Shown: in pieces, positions 1 to 11,189 of the stretch | How positions within the stretch are numbered: the stretch's first letter is position 1 | Layout of the letters: each line of letters starts with the position of its first letter | Notes under the pieces: generated by a model | Database searches by the model: none | Seen by the model: the letters and a program-made list of their open reading frames with translations, nothing else | Told to the model about the DNA's origin: nothing | Source of the DNA: Cycas panzhihuaensis | Lineage: Eukaryota; Cycadophyta | Direction: 5' to 3' | Length of the DNA: 64,000 nucleotides | Assembly (NCBI GenBank): GCA_023213395.1 | Contig: CM041465.1 | Coordinates: 18,166,001 to 18,230,000 of the forward strand | Position numbers and translations under genes: made by a program

Positions 1-480
1 AGGATAGCCTTGTTAGGCAAAGAATCATCAACTAGAAGGTTCAAAGGGTTAGGGATGGGGGCATCAACTAGTTGCTCAACAACCACCATTCCCTTCTTCA
101 ATTTCCAGTTAATGATTTTGAGGTCATATTCTTGAAGGAGGACAACCCATTTACCTATCCTTCCAGTCAATTTAGACCAGGTTAAAAGGTACCTCGATGG
201 ATTAGATTGGATGATCACATGAGTAGTATTTTTGAGGAGGTAATGCCTAAACTTCTTAGTTGCATGGACCAAGGCTAGGTATTCCTTTTCAATAGGAGGG
301 TAGTTAAGCTCAACTGCAACTAATGTACTGCTGATGAAATACATGGCATGCTCAGTTCCTGAGTCATCTTCTTAAGCTAGCATCGTTCCTAAGGACTCAT
401 CAGTAGCTGAGGTATAAAGGATGAATGGGCAATCAAAGAGAGGGGGTACTAGGATCAGGGCAGAAGCCAAGGATTTTTTG
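1..480 (-). pseudogene. RNase H relic of element A
   Basis: Minus-strand reading after RT gives FILYTSATDESLGTMLA (first catalytic Asp region of gypsy RNase H), YFISSTLVAVELNYPPIEKE (catalytic Glu region), then KKFRHYLL and the end motif of the connection to integrase. The order and words match H at 39950-40380. Stops are present (CAG to TAG in the first motif). The domain would degrade the RNA template during reverse transcription. The rest of pol lies outside the window. Confidence 0.75.
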
Positions 481-559
481 AGCTCTTGGAATGCTTCCTA
501 AGATTTTGTAGACCATATAAATGGGGCCCCCTTCTTTAACAAGTTAGTTAAAGTCTTGG

Positions 560-1838
560 CATTCATGGAAACGTTTGTCAGGAAATGCCTAAGGAAACCC
601 ATCCTGCCTAAAAATGACTTAATTTAGCATTGTATTTTGGATAGGGATATGTTAAGTATGGCTTTGACCTTGCCGGGGTCAATTTGGATCCCTTATTTAG
701 AGATAAGGAAGCCTAAGAGCTTTCTAGTAGTCACGACAAACATGCATTCAAGTAAGTTTAAAATAACATGGTATTTATGGCATCTTGTAAAGATAACATG
801 CAAATCCTCAAGGTGGTGGGCTCTCTTATGAGAGAGGCCCATCATGTCATCCATGAAAACCTTAAGAGCCTTGTTTATGAGGTCATGGAAGACAAATTGC
901 ATCGCCCTTTGATAAGTGGTGCCTATATTCTTTAGTCTAAAGGGCATTGCCTTATAGGCAAATATGCCCCATGGAGTGGTGATGGTTGTTTTATGATCAT
1001 GTTTAAGGGATATTTGTATTTGGTTATACCTAGAGAAGCCATCCATCAAGGACATGACTTCAAAATTAGTTGTTTGATCGATGATTTAATTGATGAACAG
1101 GAGAGGGAAGTTGTCTTTAGGACATGTATTGTTTATATCTCAGAAATCAATGCAAATATAGATCATCCCATTCTTTTTGGCAATGGGAATGATATTGGAA
1201 ACCCACTTGGGATAACCAATGGAAGTGATTAGTCCTATATTTAAGAGCTTTTCCACTTCTATTTTTACTACAATAGATAATTTGAGATGGACAGGGCACT
1301 ATTTTTGTCACACGGGGTAAGTACCTGGGATAGTTGTGAGGTTATAGGCAATAATGGAGGGATCTATTCCCTTCATGTCTAAATAGTCCCATGCAAAGAC
1401 ATTGCAGAACTCTTGGAAAAGGATGGTATATTCCTCCATTTCCTTATATGAACATTCTACTCCAACCTTTATGACATTACCGGGGGTGAGGGTGATATCT
1501 TTGGTCACCCCCATACACATGGCATTTCCCTCTTCATAATGGAAGAGGGATTGGTTAATAGAGGGAGGTAAAGGAGAGCTAGACTGATTTGGGTTAGCTA
1601 GGGGTATCCCTAACGCTAAGCTCTTCCAGAAACTAAGTTTATGATGACTAGCAAGGAGATTAGGTGTGGAGCCCACTAGATTCTCTAATAGAGCCTCATA
1701 GTTCTCAAAACAATCTACCCTATGGATAGTATTGCTTAGAGGTGATGAGGAATAGGAGGAAGGAGGAGTGATGGGCCCATAATGATCAAGACACAACTCT
1801 ACATAATCTAGAGACTTCTTGAAAGAGTTAGAGGACAC
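560..1838 (-). pseudogene. Reverse transcriptase relic of element A
   Basis: Minus-strand reading starts with a linker (1838-1308) that ends FCNVFAWDYLDMKGIDPSII, the conserved lead-in to gypsy RT, after the word HYEEGNAMCMG that also occurs in H and G. The palm follows at 1055-693: MSLMDGFSRYNQI, then a TTPWGIFAYKAMPF motif, then the catalytic FMDDMMG box. The Phe-Met-Asp-Asp form is shared with H. The thumb and connection continue to about 560. Stops and a break between 1308 and 1055 remove function. Confidence 0.85.
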
Positions 1839-2009
1839 CCTCTTCTGTCATGGAACAGGAGGCTCCCTACCCTTATTGTCTGAGGAGGATGATAAGGTGT
1901 GGGGGGTAGATGATGAAGGATAACAGGAGTCCACAAATATGATAGAAGTGACCATGCGTGATTCCCTAGATGCTGTGAAAGTTCTATGCTCCTCTAGAAA
2001 GGTCTTAGT

Positions 2010-2288
2010 CTAGGACTTATGACTAGTTAGGTGATGGAGAAAGTGTGCCCCACGAATACTAAAGAGAGATATGTGTTGAGGGGGCTCCTCATCCTCATCA
2101 TTAGACTTGTAGTCACTGAAAATGGTGAGGTAGCCATAACTCCTAACACTAATGGGGGCAAAGTAGATAATGTTCGAGGAGGAAGGGGAGGGCCCCTCAT
2201 CTGATCTAGAAGTGCTAGGGAAATCAATCATACAGGTGGAAGCATAGGTGGATGAGCCCTTGCTGCCCCCCCTTGGGTCACAAGGCAC
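2010..2288 (-). pseudogene. Protease-RT spacer of element A
   Basis: An open minus-strand stretch with the words FAPISVRSYGYLTIFSD and SNDEDEEPPQHIS. H has FAPIGVESYGYLASFSDDES at 38299-38360, and G has a shorter echo (SNDEDAPLYI) near 29700. This is the acidic linker between protease and RT in this lineage. It has no recognisable enzymatic domain. Confidence 0.55.
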
Positions 2289-2389
2289 CTGACGAGACTA
2301 ATGTAATGATCTAGTGGGAGGAGGCTCCTAGGAAACAACCTTCATCTACCCTTCATGGAAGAACTTTAGTTGCCCCCAATAGGATGAAC

Positions 2390-2660
2390 ACATGGCTCCC
2401 ATCTGATCAAGCCATGGGTGTCCCAACAAAAGGTTATAGTCCACATCTACATTGAGGACTACTATGTCTATGAGGATGGTTTTATCATCAAAGGTGAGGG
2501 GAATAGAGATAGATCCCAAGGGCATCTTCTCGCTACCATCGTAGCCTTGGCAATGCCATGGAACTAACTCAACATCTACTATGCCTAGCTCTTATATTAT
2601 GCGTAAGGGCATAGCATTGATAGAAGAATTATTATCTACAACAGTACTCCTAAGAGTGCA
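2390..2660 (-). pseudogene. Retropepsin-like protease relic of element A
   Basis: Minus-strand reading gives VVDNNSSINAMPLRII (the position of the D-S/T-G active-site loop of retropepsins), then a segment ending LLGHPWLDQMGAMC, the conserved C-terminal end of gypsy proteases. The catalytic triplet is not a normal DSG or DTG: D is followed by NNSS. H has LLGRPWPDQMGAVC at the equivalent place and G has a diverged version. The domain would cut Gag-Pol. Stops interrupt it. Confidence 0.65.
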
Positions 2661-3735
2661 TTTTGGAGTATTAATAGAGATGGTGAAAGGATAGTCCCAT
2701 TCGTGCTCCCTTTCACTTATTAGAGGGAGGTCTTTAAGATCGAAGGCAATGAGAGGTTCCTAGTTTGGGGTGGCACCCAAAGTATGAATGGGAGTATCAA
2801 CTAATCCTAAAGCCTCGAGGAGGAGAGTGCATTACTCAGGGAAACTCTGTAAGACATCCATCATGAATATCCTAGTGGACACAGTGTGGAGCTTGTCGAT
2901 AATTAAGAAGGATTTCCCTTTCTCAGTATATTAGGGAAGGGCCCTTCAAAAATCATAATGACCCGAGTGGACAGGAATAGTCTTGGGGAGTATCAGAATC
3001 TCAGAAGGTGGAGTGTCCATAGAAAAGTCTAGTTTATAAGAGGAGGCCCCAATGGCCTCTTTAGCTATTTAGGACCTAGTGATGACAAACAAAGGAGTGG
3101 TCTCAAGTATTTAAATAACTCTCTTTCCCTTGTTACAATATTGAAAGGATTGAAAGGCTTAAGAGCAAGAACCAGGAGACGAGGATGAGTTCCTTATCCT
3201 ATTTCCTTTTGCTTACACAGGAGGGAGGTTAGGGGATTGTCCCATATTCCTGTTCCCCTTATTTTAAGGATGTTGGTCCCATTCCCCATGTTTAGGAAAG
3301 GGATTCCTGTGGACAAGTTGGTCTAAATTAGGCTTAGATGCCGATTTAAGGAGGAGTCATGATGTGAGACAAGTTTAGGATTTTGCACTCGATATATGAG
3401 TCTTCATGGAAGCACTGACCATGAATGGAGTACCACTTCTTCTTTAGGGAAGGTTTGATCTTCCTAGGCTGAGAAGAGTGGGTATTCTCATTTTTGGGAG
3501 ATGTAGCTTAGGAGGCCTAATGGACAAGCCTATGAGAATCTAAAGGTGATGAAGGGGTTTGGAGATTAATCTCCTTCATCGTATGTTCGAAGGAAAATAT
3601 AATAGAAGTTAAAGGGTCTAAGGTCTTCTCTATTGAGTGGGTAAAAGGCCTTTGGAGTTCTTGGGATCTTTAGTCATGTGATAGAGGGGGTGCCTCTCGT
3701 CATTGTGATGACTTGAGAGGCTTCTTAAGACCTAC

Positions 3736-4800
3736 CTATAACTTAATGACCTTTAACGCTAAGCACTTAGTTATGGTAGAATCACATGTTATTACCCCCA
3801 TCTTGAGGACTTCAACATAGACCTCAAGGCAAAGGGCATTTATGAAGAGATCCCTCTTCAACTCCTTGGGCAACGTGGCCTTCATAGAATGAAGAAGGTC
3901 ATGGAAGCGCCTCACGAAGTAATGATTCATTTCCTCATGACCTTGTTTGAGTGAGAGTAGGGATTTTATTCCACTCTTGAAAGGATGAGCTACATCAAAA
4001 TAGTTGATGAATTCATCCACCAACCACTCAACAGAATGAATAGAATGGGCAGGAAGATGATAGAACCACTTGAGGATATCTCCCTGTAAAGAACATGGAA
4101 AGAGTTTCATTAAAATATGGTTGTAGGCCTAATAATCAATGCATGCCATAGAGAAGCTCCTGATATGCTCAATTGGGTCCTACGATGAGGTCCCATCAAA
4201 TCTGGGTACCTCATGGGGATGAGGTAGTAGGTTCATCCTAAGCACCTCAATAGATAGAGGGGTTGACCTATAGTTAATGAAAGGGTGAACCCTTGGTTGA
4301 GCTAATGGGTTAGCAAAAGAGGAAGGAGGAGGTAGGTATGGATACCCAAGTCTTCCTTGAGGAGTTTGAGTATGAGGGAGGCAATGGTTCCCTCCTACTT
4401 GGTGAGAGGGAATCATCCCATTTGAGGGAAGGTTGGAAAGGAGGTAAGAAAGTGAGAGGGGACCACTCCCCTTTGAGGGAATACCCCTTGTTGAGAAGGG
4501 GCATGAGAAAAAGAGCCTTAAGGGGGGGTGAATCCCCCTTGCGAAGGCATCATATATGAGGTTGTACATGGGGATGGAAGAGATGGGTATGGGATGGAAT
4601 TTTACCCATATGGGCCACCTATAGGAGGTGTGACTCCATATGGGTGAAGTGAATCCACACCATATACTAGAAGAGGATTTCCCTTCTAATGTCCCCATGG
4701 TTAGGATGTGTATCCCAGGGGTAGGTAAAGGGAAGAATCTCTTGGTTAAGATTGGGAATGTACGAGGATGGATCCCATGTGGACTGAAGAAGGGGGACAT
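3736..4800 (-). pseudogene. gag relic of element A (proline-rich N-terminal part and capsid-like core)
   Basis: Two open stretches in minus-strand reading (4800-4180 and 4110-3736) form one Gag. The first is proline-, glycine- and tyrosine-rich and ends with STPLSIEVLR and VPRFDGTSS. The second holds the retrotransposon Gag core: MKLFPCSLQGDILKWFYHLP, then VDEFINYFDVAHPFKSG, then the FVRRFHDLLHSMKATLP region. The same order and words recur in H (36300-36700) and in G (about 31790-31960). Gag would form the particle that packages element RNA. Sequence to about 5200 upstream may be more N-terminal Gag but is broken. The break near 4130 and other stops make it nonfunctional. Confidence 0.8.
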
Positions 4801-5645
4801 GAGGGTCCCCTAAGTTAGGTAAGAGGGGCATGAACCATGGTTGGTTGGGGCATGGTTGCCTGACTAGGGAGAGGCATGCTTAACCTAATCTAAGAGGTGA
4901 GCATGCCTTGGATAGTCCCTTGTGTATGAGAGATGCATAAAGAGGAAGCAATAATAGGGGATGGCCCTATTGTGGACATAAGTATAGATTGGGAAGAGCT
5001 AGGAGATGGAGATGAAGAAGAAGGAGGCACCATGCTATGAAGGATGCTTTCCAACTACTTTGGAGGTAATTAGATGCTCACAGCCTAGAAGCATTGTTGC
5101 AATGCTTCTGCAACATTTATAGGAGGGGTTCATACTTATTCATATAAGGTGGAAGGGTTCTCATGTGAAGTGGAATCCATCAGTCAATCCCCATGGATAT
5201 TCCCACTGAGGTGGTGATACTCCATAGAGGATGACATACCCATATCATGTGTGGGAAGATGATGGAAATCTAAGTGTTCTCAGTTACCCGACTAAAATAT
5301 AGGGCCATTACCCTCTTGGGTAGGACCCTGAAATGAAGTTAAAGTTTGTTTCTAGGTCTCAGAAACATAGGTATGGTATGCCCATTCTAATGGATATCCC
5401 TCTATGGCCAATTCAGAATTAGACAAGGGAAGGGAGCAATGAGGAGACTCTTCCAAAGTGGGAGGGAGACCTTGTAGATGACGATAAAATCATCACATTC
5501 AAGTTTCACCTAGAACTTTAGAACAGGCAAGTGTAGAGGTAAGAGAAAAGATGTTGGGGATTACCTAACAGATCTAGAAGGAATAAACAAAAGGATAAGG
5601 GAAACACTAGCACGAGGGAAATTATAATATTCTCCTACTAGTAGG

Positions 5646-5663
5646 TCCCCAATATGGTTGCTA
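5646..5663 (-). other. Primer-binding site of element A
   Basis: The minus strand reads TAGCAACCATATTGGGGA directly after the LTR end. The corresponding site of H reads TAGCGACCATCTTTGGGGA and that of G reads TAGCAACCATACTAGGGA. Their position one or two bases after the LTR, and their conservation in three copies, mark them as primer-binding sites. They are clearly not the initiator-Met type used by the copia elements in this window. The ancestral form was probably TGGCGACCAT…GGGGA; which tRNA it pairs with is not determined here. Confidence 0.65.
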
Positions 5664-5664
5664 G

Positions 5665-8600
5665 TGGAAGCATGCCTCTAGGGGGTCACTATGGATAAGA
5701 GTACCTAAGCCAACATTACAACTACAATAGGGGCTTAGGGACCTTAGAAGGAGGATAAGTTACACTCAAAGGCCATCCATGCATAAGAATATAGGTTTGG
5801 GGACCCACAAATAGCACTTAAGACTTTTCCTTTATATGAGTACCTTTTGGGGTTTAGTCTAGGCAAAGAGGGGCTCTCAGATAGATGAACAGCCTAAAGA
5901 AAGGAGCTCTCCTATCCTTAAGGTGAAAGAGAGAAGAGGAAGGGCCCCCCTTCAAAGAAGAGGCAACAGGGTGATGGCTCCTTATGGAAAAGGAACTTGG
6001 ATGCAAGAGGAATAAATGGTTGTTGAAGCAAAAGGGGGGGCTCAACATGTATACAAGACTCCAAGGTTGTCTTTTAGGTTACCTAAAGGGTTTGCCTTTA
6101 GGGATTGGTCTTGATACAACATTTTATTTGGTTATACTAAGGATTTAGGTTGTTTTCCTCGTTTTAATTATGAGACAATATTGCGAAGCTAAGGACTTTG
6201 ACTTTAAGAAAAGAACACATGCAAATAATAAACACTCTCTTTTAGGCTCACTCTCTTTTCCTTTATTTAAGAAATTAATTCAAGGAGGTAAAAGAAACGG
6301 AAGAGATAAATGATTTATATGACTTTTCCTTTTGATGCTTTCTTTTCAATGTAAAAGAAAATACATTCAATCACATAATGTTTCCCCAACTTTATCCCTA
6401 TGTGCATGCACGTATGCAAGATGAAAATAGATAATGGCTACAAAAGGAGGATTCTTTTCCTAATCTATCCTTTTCTTTACAAAAAGAAAGTGCATCTATT
6501 CATACCACCTTCCTATATGCACACATGTATATAAGATGAGAAAGGGGGGAGGGGGGTGCATGTATGATGCTTTCAATGCAAAGAGAAAGAGTTAATTCAA
6601 AGTTCCACTTATGCTTTTATGAGCGCATGCCAATAGAAGAGAAGAGATCTTTCTTATTATATTCTTTTCACAAAAGAGAGGAAGAAGAAAGATAGAAGTG
6701 AATGTGTATGCATATACCCCTTTCCTACAAGTGCAAGTATGTGAAAAAAGGAAAGAGAGCTACAACCCACATATATGCATATGTAGATTTTCTTTTGGGA
6801 AAGGGGGGAACAAAAGGAGGAAGAGAAGAGGGTTTGTGAGAAGTGCACTAGGAAATATGTCAATTGGTGAGGTGACATACTCCTTCCTTTCGTGTCTTCT
6901 TCGCTAGTAGCCTCGCACTTCAAATTGTGGTGAGTGCCATATGTGAAGTTGCAGAAAGGGGGCTCCCTTACCTCCCCCAAAATATTTATGAAGAAAAGAA
7001 ACTAAAAATGAAATAGTTCTAAAAGGGAAATAAAGAAAGAAAGCAAATCTAGAAATGGAGAACCATACCTATTTATTATGATGCAACTTCACTTGCTTGG
7101 GAGGATACCTTATCTTGTATGCAAAGCAGACCCTCATAAGCAACAAACATGAACATACATATATATAGTAGTACATGTGTGTTTCACCAAAGTGGAAATA
7201 AAGTTTACCTTGAGTGATGAAAGAAAAAAGGAATAATAATAACTAGAATATTCTTTTCTTTACACACGTTAATATTCTCATACAACCTTTGGAAAAAATA
7301 GCAGTTGAAGGAGGAGAGGATGATAGCCTTGGAATGGCCAGCTCCTATGAGTGAAACACCTCCTAGATGAATGGGTCCTATATGAGCAACATAAGGAATG
7401 ACTAATGGTTTGAGAAAGAGAGTGCATATAAATATTTAAAGAGTACTAAAAAAGCTACAAAAATTTCCAAAGCTATAAAAGGAAACAATAAACGATGATA
7501 AGCAATGGTTAGCCAAGCATAGTATGCATATAATAAAAGAGAGTAAAGCAAAGTGTTATAGGTATTATGATGTTGACAATGTGTGTGAGTCACACTCTAC
7601 AAGGTTTGTTAGCGTAAGTAGCAGGTAAGGAGCAAAAGAGACTTGGGAAAAAGGGGGTTGCCTTAGGAGAAGCGACTATAAGAGTCAGAACACTAGCCAT
7701 ATATACTTCTCTTAACTTCCCAAGTAGCCTAAAACCCAACCTACTATTAGCTAGGGATGGGACAATGGTGGCAAAGTGAAAAGAAAAGGTTTGCCCGTCT
7801 TTGCCCAACAAATATAGGAGAAACTCTATGGTAATAAGGATGCAAACAAATGAAATTAGAAGCAAACTAGGTTAAGAGAGAAATAATGGGAGAAAACCTA
7901 CTTTTAACTGTTGAATCTTGCTTAAATTAGAAGTTACCTTGCAACCCAAGGGGATGGTATCTAAAAACCTATTTTTCTTGGTGAAGTGGCTCTTTTGGAG
8001 AAGGAGATAGCCTTTTTATCTAAGAGAGAAAGTTGTTATTACTTTATTGAACATTAGGGTTTCTACCCTATCAAAACCTAAGTGGAAGAAAGAATCAGAA
8101 GAGAGCCTTTTTCTGATTGTGAGAGAGTAAGAATAAGTTTAAAATTTTATTTTTATATTCTAATTAAGTTTTTAGAGATGCTAGGGTTCAGTTTAGGTAG
8201 GAAAAGACCCTCTGCCATGTGTTAGATTCATAATAAATGTGAATCTGGCTATTTTTTGGCTGCATCAATTAATGGATAGTCACCCCTCGACAAAGTTATT
8301 AGTACCACAAAGTTTAATGCGGTACTGCAGAGTTTGTAGTAGTGCAAAGAAAATAAGGAGAAAAAATGAAACAACCTAGAGAATCACATAAAAGATCAGC
8401 CCAAGGGGTAAAAGATGAAGTTCGGTGGATTAGTAAGGTCTTTTAGGGGCTCTAGGTGGTGGTTGGGCTCTCCAATATGTGGTGGAGGCCAAGCACCCAT
8501 AAGGATGTAAAAACATAGGTGAGTAAATAAATCAAGACCCACCCTAAGGGTCATACAATAAGCTAGAAGTGAGTTAAGGTGGGCTGCAAAGGCCCACAAG

Positions 8601-8867
8601 TACTCGCAAACTCTAGGGAGGTGTTTCTTGGAGCTATGTAATGCCATAGGACCATAGTCATAGGTCATCATAGGTTGAAATATAGTCGCAGACAAGTATT
8701 AAGTAAGTAAACTAGGTAACAAGATAAGCTATACAACCAAATCATGCTATTTGAACCATAAATGTACCTTATTGTGCTATAAAGATAAATAGGTCAAGGG
8801 ATAAGGATGCATGCCTATACTTACTTGGGGTATGCCACTCTTGCCTATTCCTAGTGGCTGGGAAACA
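5665..8867 (-). repeat. 5' LTR of element A (about 3.2 kb)
   Basis: Bounded by TGGAAG at 5665 (LTR end TTCCA on the minus strand, next to the PBS) and by GGGAAACA at 8867 (LTR start TGTTTCCC). Its length is longer than the 2.5 kb LTRs of relative H. Whether the excess is original or a small later insertion cannot be decided without the partner LTR. It contains long purine- and pyrimidine-rich stretches and only short chance ORFs. I see no gene in it. Confidence 0.7.
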
Positions 8868-9657
8868 ACTTATATTCTTCCATTATAAACTTTTGAAGGA
8901 TCTTCCTTGCATATTTAGATTGTAAAAAGAAGATGAAACCTAGTTGTTGCTAGACTTCTATGCCAAGAAAACAATGGAGCAACTTAAAGTTAATAATCTC
9001 AAAGTTGTTATTTCATTCCCCTTGGAGGTATGAAATCTACTTTGTGTTATTATTAGTTATCAATAAACCATCAACATACATCACGATCAAAGTGATCAAG
9101 TTATCTTAGATTCTAATATACAAATTAGGATTCGAGGATGAGTATACAAGTTTATGCTTTTGAAGCTATTCATCTATCTTTGGATACCAAGTGCAAGGTG
9201 ATTGCTTAAGTCCATAAAGATCCTTATTCAACTTGTAGACTAGATGTTCTTTTCCATGAACAACATTGCTATGAGGTTCATTTAGATACACTTTCTCCCA
9301 TAAGTTACCATTTAAAAAGGTGTTTTTCACATCCATCTAGAAGATAGGCCAATTAAACTAAGGTGTTAATGCCAAATCAAGGCTCACAATGGTCATATTG
9401 GTAATATAGGTAAATGCATCATTATAATCAATGGCCTTAATCTATTTAAAACCTTTAATAACCAATATTACTTTGTAGCATTGAATGAAGCCATATATAT
9501 GTAATTTTGTTTTGTAAATCTAATGACAATCAATTGGTTTCTTTCCATCTGATAGCTCAACTAGCTCCTAAGTATTATTTTATAAAATGAAGTTTATTTC
9601 CTCATTCATGGATACTTACTGTTTTTAGTCTATAATAACTTCTTCAAAAGTGGTAGG
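8868..9657 (-). pseudogene. Element B: copia RT fragment, cut by A and C
   Basis: Minus-strand reading shows Ty1/copia RT: DVKNTFLNGNLWEKVYLNEP, then KDLYGLKQSPCTWYPKID, then the catalytic box as VMYVDGLLIT. The normal YVDD is YVDG here, so the second catalytic Asp is lost. The reading continues through LGIEV and KYARKILQKF before being cut by A at 8867/8868. The other cut at 9657 is exactly the left TSD of C. Several stops are present. The RNase H end of B lies outside the window. Confidence 0.85.
9653..9657. repeat. Target site duplication of C (left copy, GTAGG)
   Basis: GTAGG precedes the LTR start at 9658 and follows the other LTR end at 17326-17330. This exact 5-bp pair proves that C inserted into B as a unit. 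Confidence 0.9.
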
Positions 9658-9969
9658 TGAAGGAAGGATGGATCTAGGAGATAAATCACTCACATGCACA
9701 CAATGGCAATGGAGAATAAAAAAGAAGATGAAACAAGATATGAGAGCAAGCTTGGAGGTGAGAATGAATAATTACTTCCTCCTTGAGATTTCTCCTTTTA
9801 TTATTAAGGGTGAGCATTAGGGTTAGGATTTTCCTGCCTAATGACATGAACACGAAATTACATCTAAATGTACATAAAGTACATTTCATTAAGAGACTAA
9901 TGCTAATAATATATCCTAAGGTCAATTAATTAATCTACACAAATGACCTTGATACATTAACCTCTTTCA
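9658..9969 (-). repeat. 3' LTR of element C
   Basis: 312 bp; starts TGAAAGAGG and ends CTTCA in element orientation. A TATA-like AATAATAAAAGG on the minus strand at 9794-9805 is the likely promoter core. Nearly identical to 17014-17325. Confidence 0.92.
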
Positions 9970-9980
9970 ATTCCCCCCTT
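9970..9980 (-). other. Polypurine tract of element C
   Basis: The minus strand reads AAGGGGGGAAT immediately 5' of the 3' LTR start TGAAAG. This is the expected position and composition for the plus-strand primer. D has AGGGGAAGAT at 54471-54480. Confidence 0.8.
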
Positions 9981-10476
9981 AATGGTGGAAGGTCATTTTC
10001 AGAAAATCTATTCTATGAGGTCTTCATTTGAGCCTCATTATTACAATGAAATTCTAAATGACACTTTTGCGGGAAAACCCTCATGGGGAATAAAAACCTA
10101 CGAACTTTTTAAGATCTATAGCCCCTTTTATAAATCAAAATGGATAAGGTGGCTCTTTAATGTAGCCTAATAGCGAAGTAGCTTAAATGTGTAGCTTAAT
10201 CTGCTAAGTCTCCATACACTGTTTGGTCATCCCCTATGCCCTTTTGGGATTTCACAGGTTCTAATTTTCCAAAACAAGTACAACCCTTATCCTTTCGTGC
10301 CTACATGGGGTTTTCACAAAGAGGATAGAGCAGAGACTTACTCTTATTCTTCCGCACCCACAAGGGGTTTTCACGAAGAGAATAGAGTATGATGATCCTG
10401 TTGTTATCTTCTTTGATCAATCGAAGATGGAGACCCTAAGGCTGAGCTGCCTTCGAAACTATTCAAACTTCACCCT
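9981..10476 (-). repeat. 3' noncoding region of C with an internal duplication
   Basis: About 500 bases between RNase H and the PPT with no coding potential. It contains two imperfect copies of a unit of roughly 60 bases, around 10294-10388, centred on GGGGTTTTCAC (plus strand). The homologous region of D (about 54076-54180) has the same two copies. The duplication therefore predates the split of C and D. Confidence 0.6.
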
Positions 10477-11151
10477 TTACAGTGGTTTGGTGAAGATATC
10501 AGCCACTTGATCTGTTGTGGGGCAGTAATCAAATTGAATTGTACCATCATGAACAGGTTCCCTAATCCTGTGGACTTTTGTACTTATGTGTTTGGTACGA
10601 TCGTGAAATATAGGATTTTTCGCCATGAAAATTACTGATTGATTATCCACATGAAGACTTGTAGGACTTGTTTGGGTGATATTCAATGTTTCCAATAATT
10701 TTCTCAGCCATATCACCTCTTTCTTGGTCTCGAGCGGTAATGTATTCACTTCGTGATTGAATCTACAACTATCTTCTAATGCGGATCTCCATGATATTGG
10801 TCTTTGTTCGAGAAACATTACATACCCAGATGTAGATCTTCCTATATCTTTATCTCTTGCAAAGTCTAAGTTTGTGTATGCATAAAGCTTGAAGTCTGAA
10901 TTAGGTTCATACAATAGACCATATTTGTTAGTCGTCTTAAGGTATCTCAACACTCGCATTGATGCCTGCCAATGATTCTGCTTAGGATTTATCATGTAAC
11001 GAGCAAGAATACTGACAGAGTGTATAATATTCGGCTTTGTATTGGTAGTGTAGATGAGACTACCTACAAGTTTCCTATAGAGTGTTGCGTCTGCCTCCCT
11101 AGTATCACCTTCAGCTGAGAGTTTGGTGTTAGGATCCATAGGTAACATCAC
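10477..11151 (-). pseudogene. Copia RNase H domain of element C
   Basis: A 224-residue open minus-strand frame: LYRKLVGSLIYTTNTKPNII (end of RT), YLKTTNKYGLLY, DIGRSTSGYVMFL, ISWRSA, KKEVIWLRKLLETL, LHVDNQSVIFMAKNP, HISTKVHRIRE and the terminal QVADIFTKPL. These are the standard words of the copia RNase H C-terminus. Catalytic positions look damaged: the usual SDSDWA is TNLDFA, and the usual AEAEY segment is not recognisable. The frame stops right after FTKPL, whereas D reads on as KRVKFEQF. The C-terminus is probably truncated by mutation. Confidence 0.85.
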
Positions 11152-11189
11152 TGGTCGAGCATCTTCTAACTGAAACTTGGTTAGAAGAT

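Larger units (their letters stand above)
1..8867 (-). mobile_element. Element A: Ty3/gypsy LTR retrotransposon, Tat-like, 5' part only
   Basis: Read on the minus strand this is 5' LTR (5665-8867), PBS, gag, protease, RT, then RNase H running off the left edge; integrase and 3' LTR are outside the window. It belongs to the same lineage as H and G: gag, the protease-RT linker and RT match H segment by segment, and the primer site is nearly the same. The right edge at 8867 (…GGGAAACA) is the reverse complement of an LTR start TGTTTCCC, which matches the start of the H 5' LTR at 32512. Minus-strand copia RT sequence (B) resumes at 8868, so A is inserted in B. The TSD cannot be checked because the left end is missing. 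All reading frames carry stops; this is a dead copy. Confidence 0.85.

Noticed and set aside
4338-4559. Plus-strand ORF of 73 codons
   Set aside because: Shadow of the minus-strand gag of A.
10477-11151. A 224-codon ORF as a possible host gene
   Set aside because: It is the RNase H end of copia element C.
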